Shown here one piece after another: positions 63,365 to 64,000 of a stretch of 64,000 nucleotides of DNA. The stretch's first letter is position 1. Each line of letters begins with the position of its first letter. The notes under the pieces were generated by a model. It had not been told where the DNA came from and searched no databases. It saw only the letters and a list, made by a program, of their open reading frames with translations. Source of the DNA: Maylandia zebra (lineage: Eukaryota > Chordata > Actinopteri > Cichliformes > Cichlidae); NCBI RefSeq assembly GCF_041146795.1, contig NC_135172.1, positions 44,123,123-44,187,122 of the forward strand, read 5' to 3'. Position numbers and translations under genes: made by a program.

Positions 63365-63840
63365 CTGCACCGAGACACAAAGCAGAGGGCTCGAGCTCAA
63401 ATTCGGCGTCAGGCTTTTAAAACAGATTTTTGGTGTTTCTAAAGAGGCCAAACTCATGAATCCAGACGGCGTGCGCAGCCATCTGCTGACAGGAAACTGC
63501 ACAAACGCGTCTGATTGTAGATCTATAAATCTGTGCAGCTGTCACACGGTGATAATACCACCTTAGATTATATTTTTTCTCTCGAGAAGTATAAACAGGT
63601 CAGGAATTTAGATGCAAATGTTTCTGAACACGTCCTCTCTGTTTGCTCAGGTTCCTGCGTAGAAACACACGAGGTGAATAAGCTGCTCAGGCTGTTTAAC
63701 ACCACTGATTTACTTTGAAATGCTGCACAAAGTGTGTGTTTGGAGGCGTCTCCTAAACTGTCCAATGCTTTTATGTGTTTTTATTGGAAAGGTTGCAACT
63801 ACACAGGCTCTCGTCTCTGAGTCTGACCCCTCGGTCTCAG
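63365..63840 (-). other. cnrip1 intron
   Basis: Intron of cnrip1 before the terminal exon. No other gene or repeat is recognised in this part. Confidence 0.5.
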
Positions 63841-63844
63841 TCTT

Positions 63845-64000
63845 GCTCTGCTGTCACTCTTTCTTGTTTAGAGGATGTTGTTGGCCACCTGAGGCCCTCT
63901 GGTTCTCCAGATCATCCTGTCCCTCCACCATGTTTTAAGGAGATTGTGGCTAGCATAGAGCAGGCTGTTCAGGCTATCATAAACAGCATGCCTGCTAATT
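63845..64000 (+). mobile_element. LINE ORF2 fragment running off the window end
   Basis: The + strand encodes EDVVGHLRPSGSPDHPVPP, then CFKEIVASIEQAV and AIINSMPAN, the segment just before the RT domain in fish L2/Rex1-group LINEs. It lies in a cnrip1 intron and is cut by the window edge. Confidence 0.6.

Overview
The window looks like a teleost fish chromosome, most likely a percomorph and possibly a cichlid. Vertebrate genes with short GT-AG introns sit among fish-type repeats: L2 and RTE-type LINEs, tRNA-derived SINEs, hAT, Tc1, Harbinger, pogo and piggyBac remnants, and solo LTRs. The species is inferred from general repeat character, not from any diagnostic sequence.

Region 1 (1-23.3 kb) is gene-dense and lightly infested. 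It holds the 3' two thirds of a striatin gene (strn, +, 13 exons in the window), a complete btbd3-type BTB/BACK/PHR gene (+, 4 coding exons, 460 residues) and a complete peroxisomal 3-ketoacyl-CoA thiolase gene, acaa1 (+, 12 exons, 429 residues, with an N-terminal PTS2 signal). Region 2 (23.3-34 kb) is almost all repeats. It includes an RTE-like LINE of 3.3 kb with intact target-site duplications, a solo LTR, a deleted Harbinger element, a ZMYM1-like hAT remnant, and two non-coding first-exon/promoter modules that belong to the TRIM family downstream.

Region 3 (34-55.2 kb) carries three + strand TRIM genes of the fish bloodthirsty-like multigene type. Two are full RING/B-box/coiled-coil/PRY-SPRY genes of 551 and 543 residues. 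The third keeps an intact RING but has lost the B-boxes and SPRY, and continues instead into a perfectly in-frame tandem array of 18- and 22-residue charged helical repeats. On the minus strand is a five-exon calcineurin B gene with an unusual short N terminus. The first TRIM lies just beyond its 3' end and the other two beyond its 5' end. Region 4 (55-64 kb) is again repeat-rich (solo LTRs, L2 pieces including the ORF1 esterase, a deleted RTE copy) and ends in the terminal exon of cnrip1 (-).

Calcineurin B (PPP3R1) and CNRIP1 are adjacent and co-oriented in human (2p14). The window keeps that pair and orientation but has two TRIM genes between them. All three TRIM coding exons begin a few bases after a conserved splice acceptor, and matching non-coding first exons lie upstream, some with an IRF-type element. 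This suggests a recently amplified, possibly interferon-inducible set of ubiquitin ligases. The RING-plus-repeat gene at 54.4-55.2 kb is the most novel object in the window.
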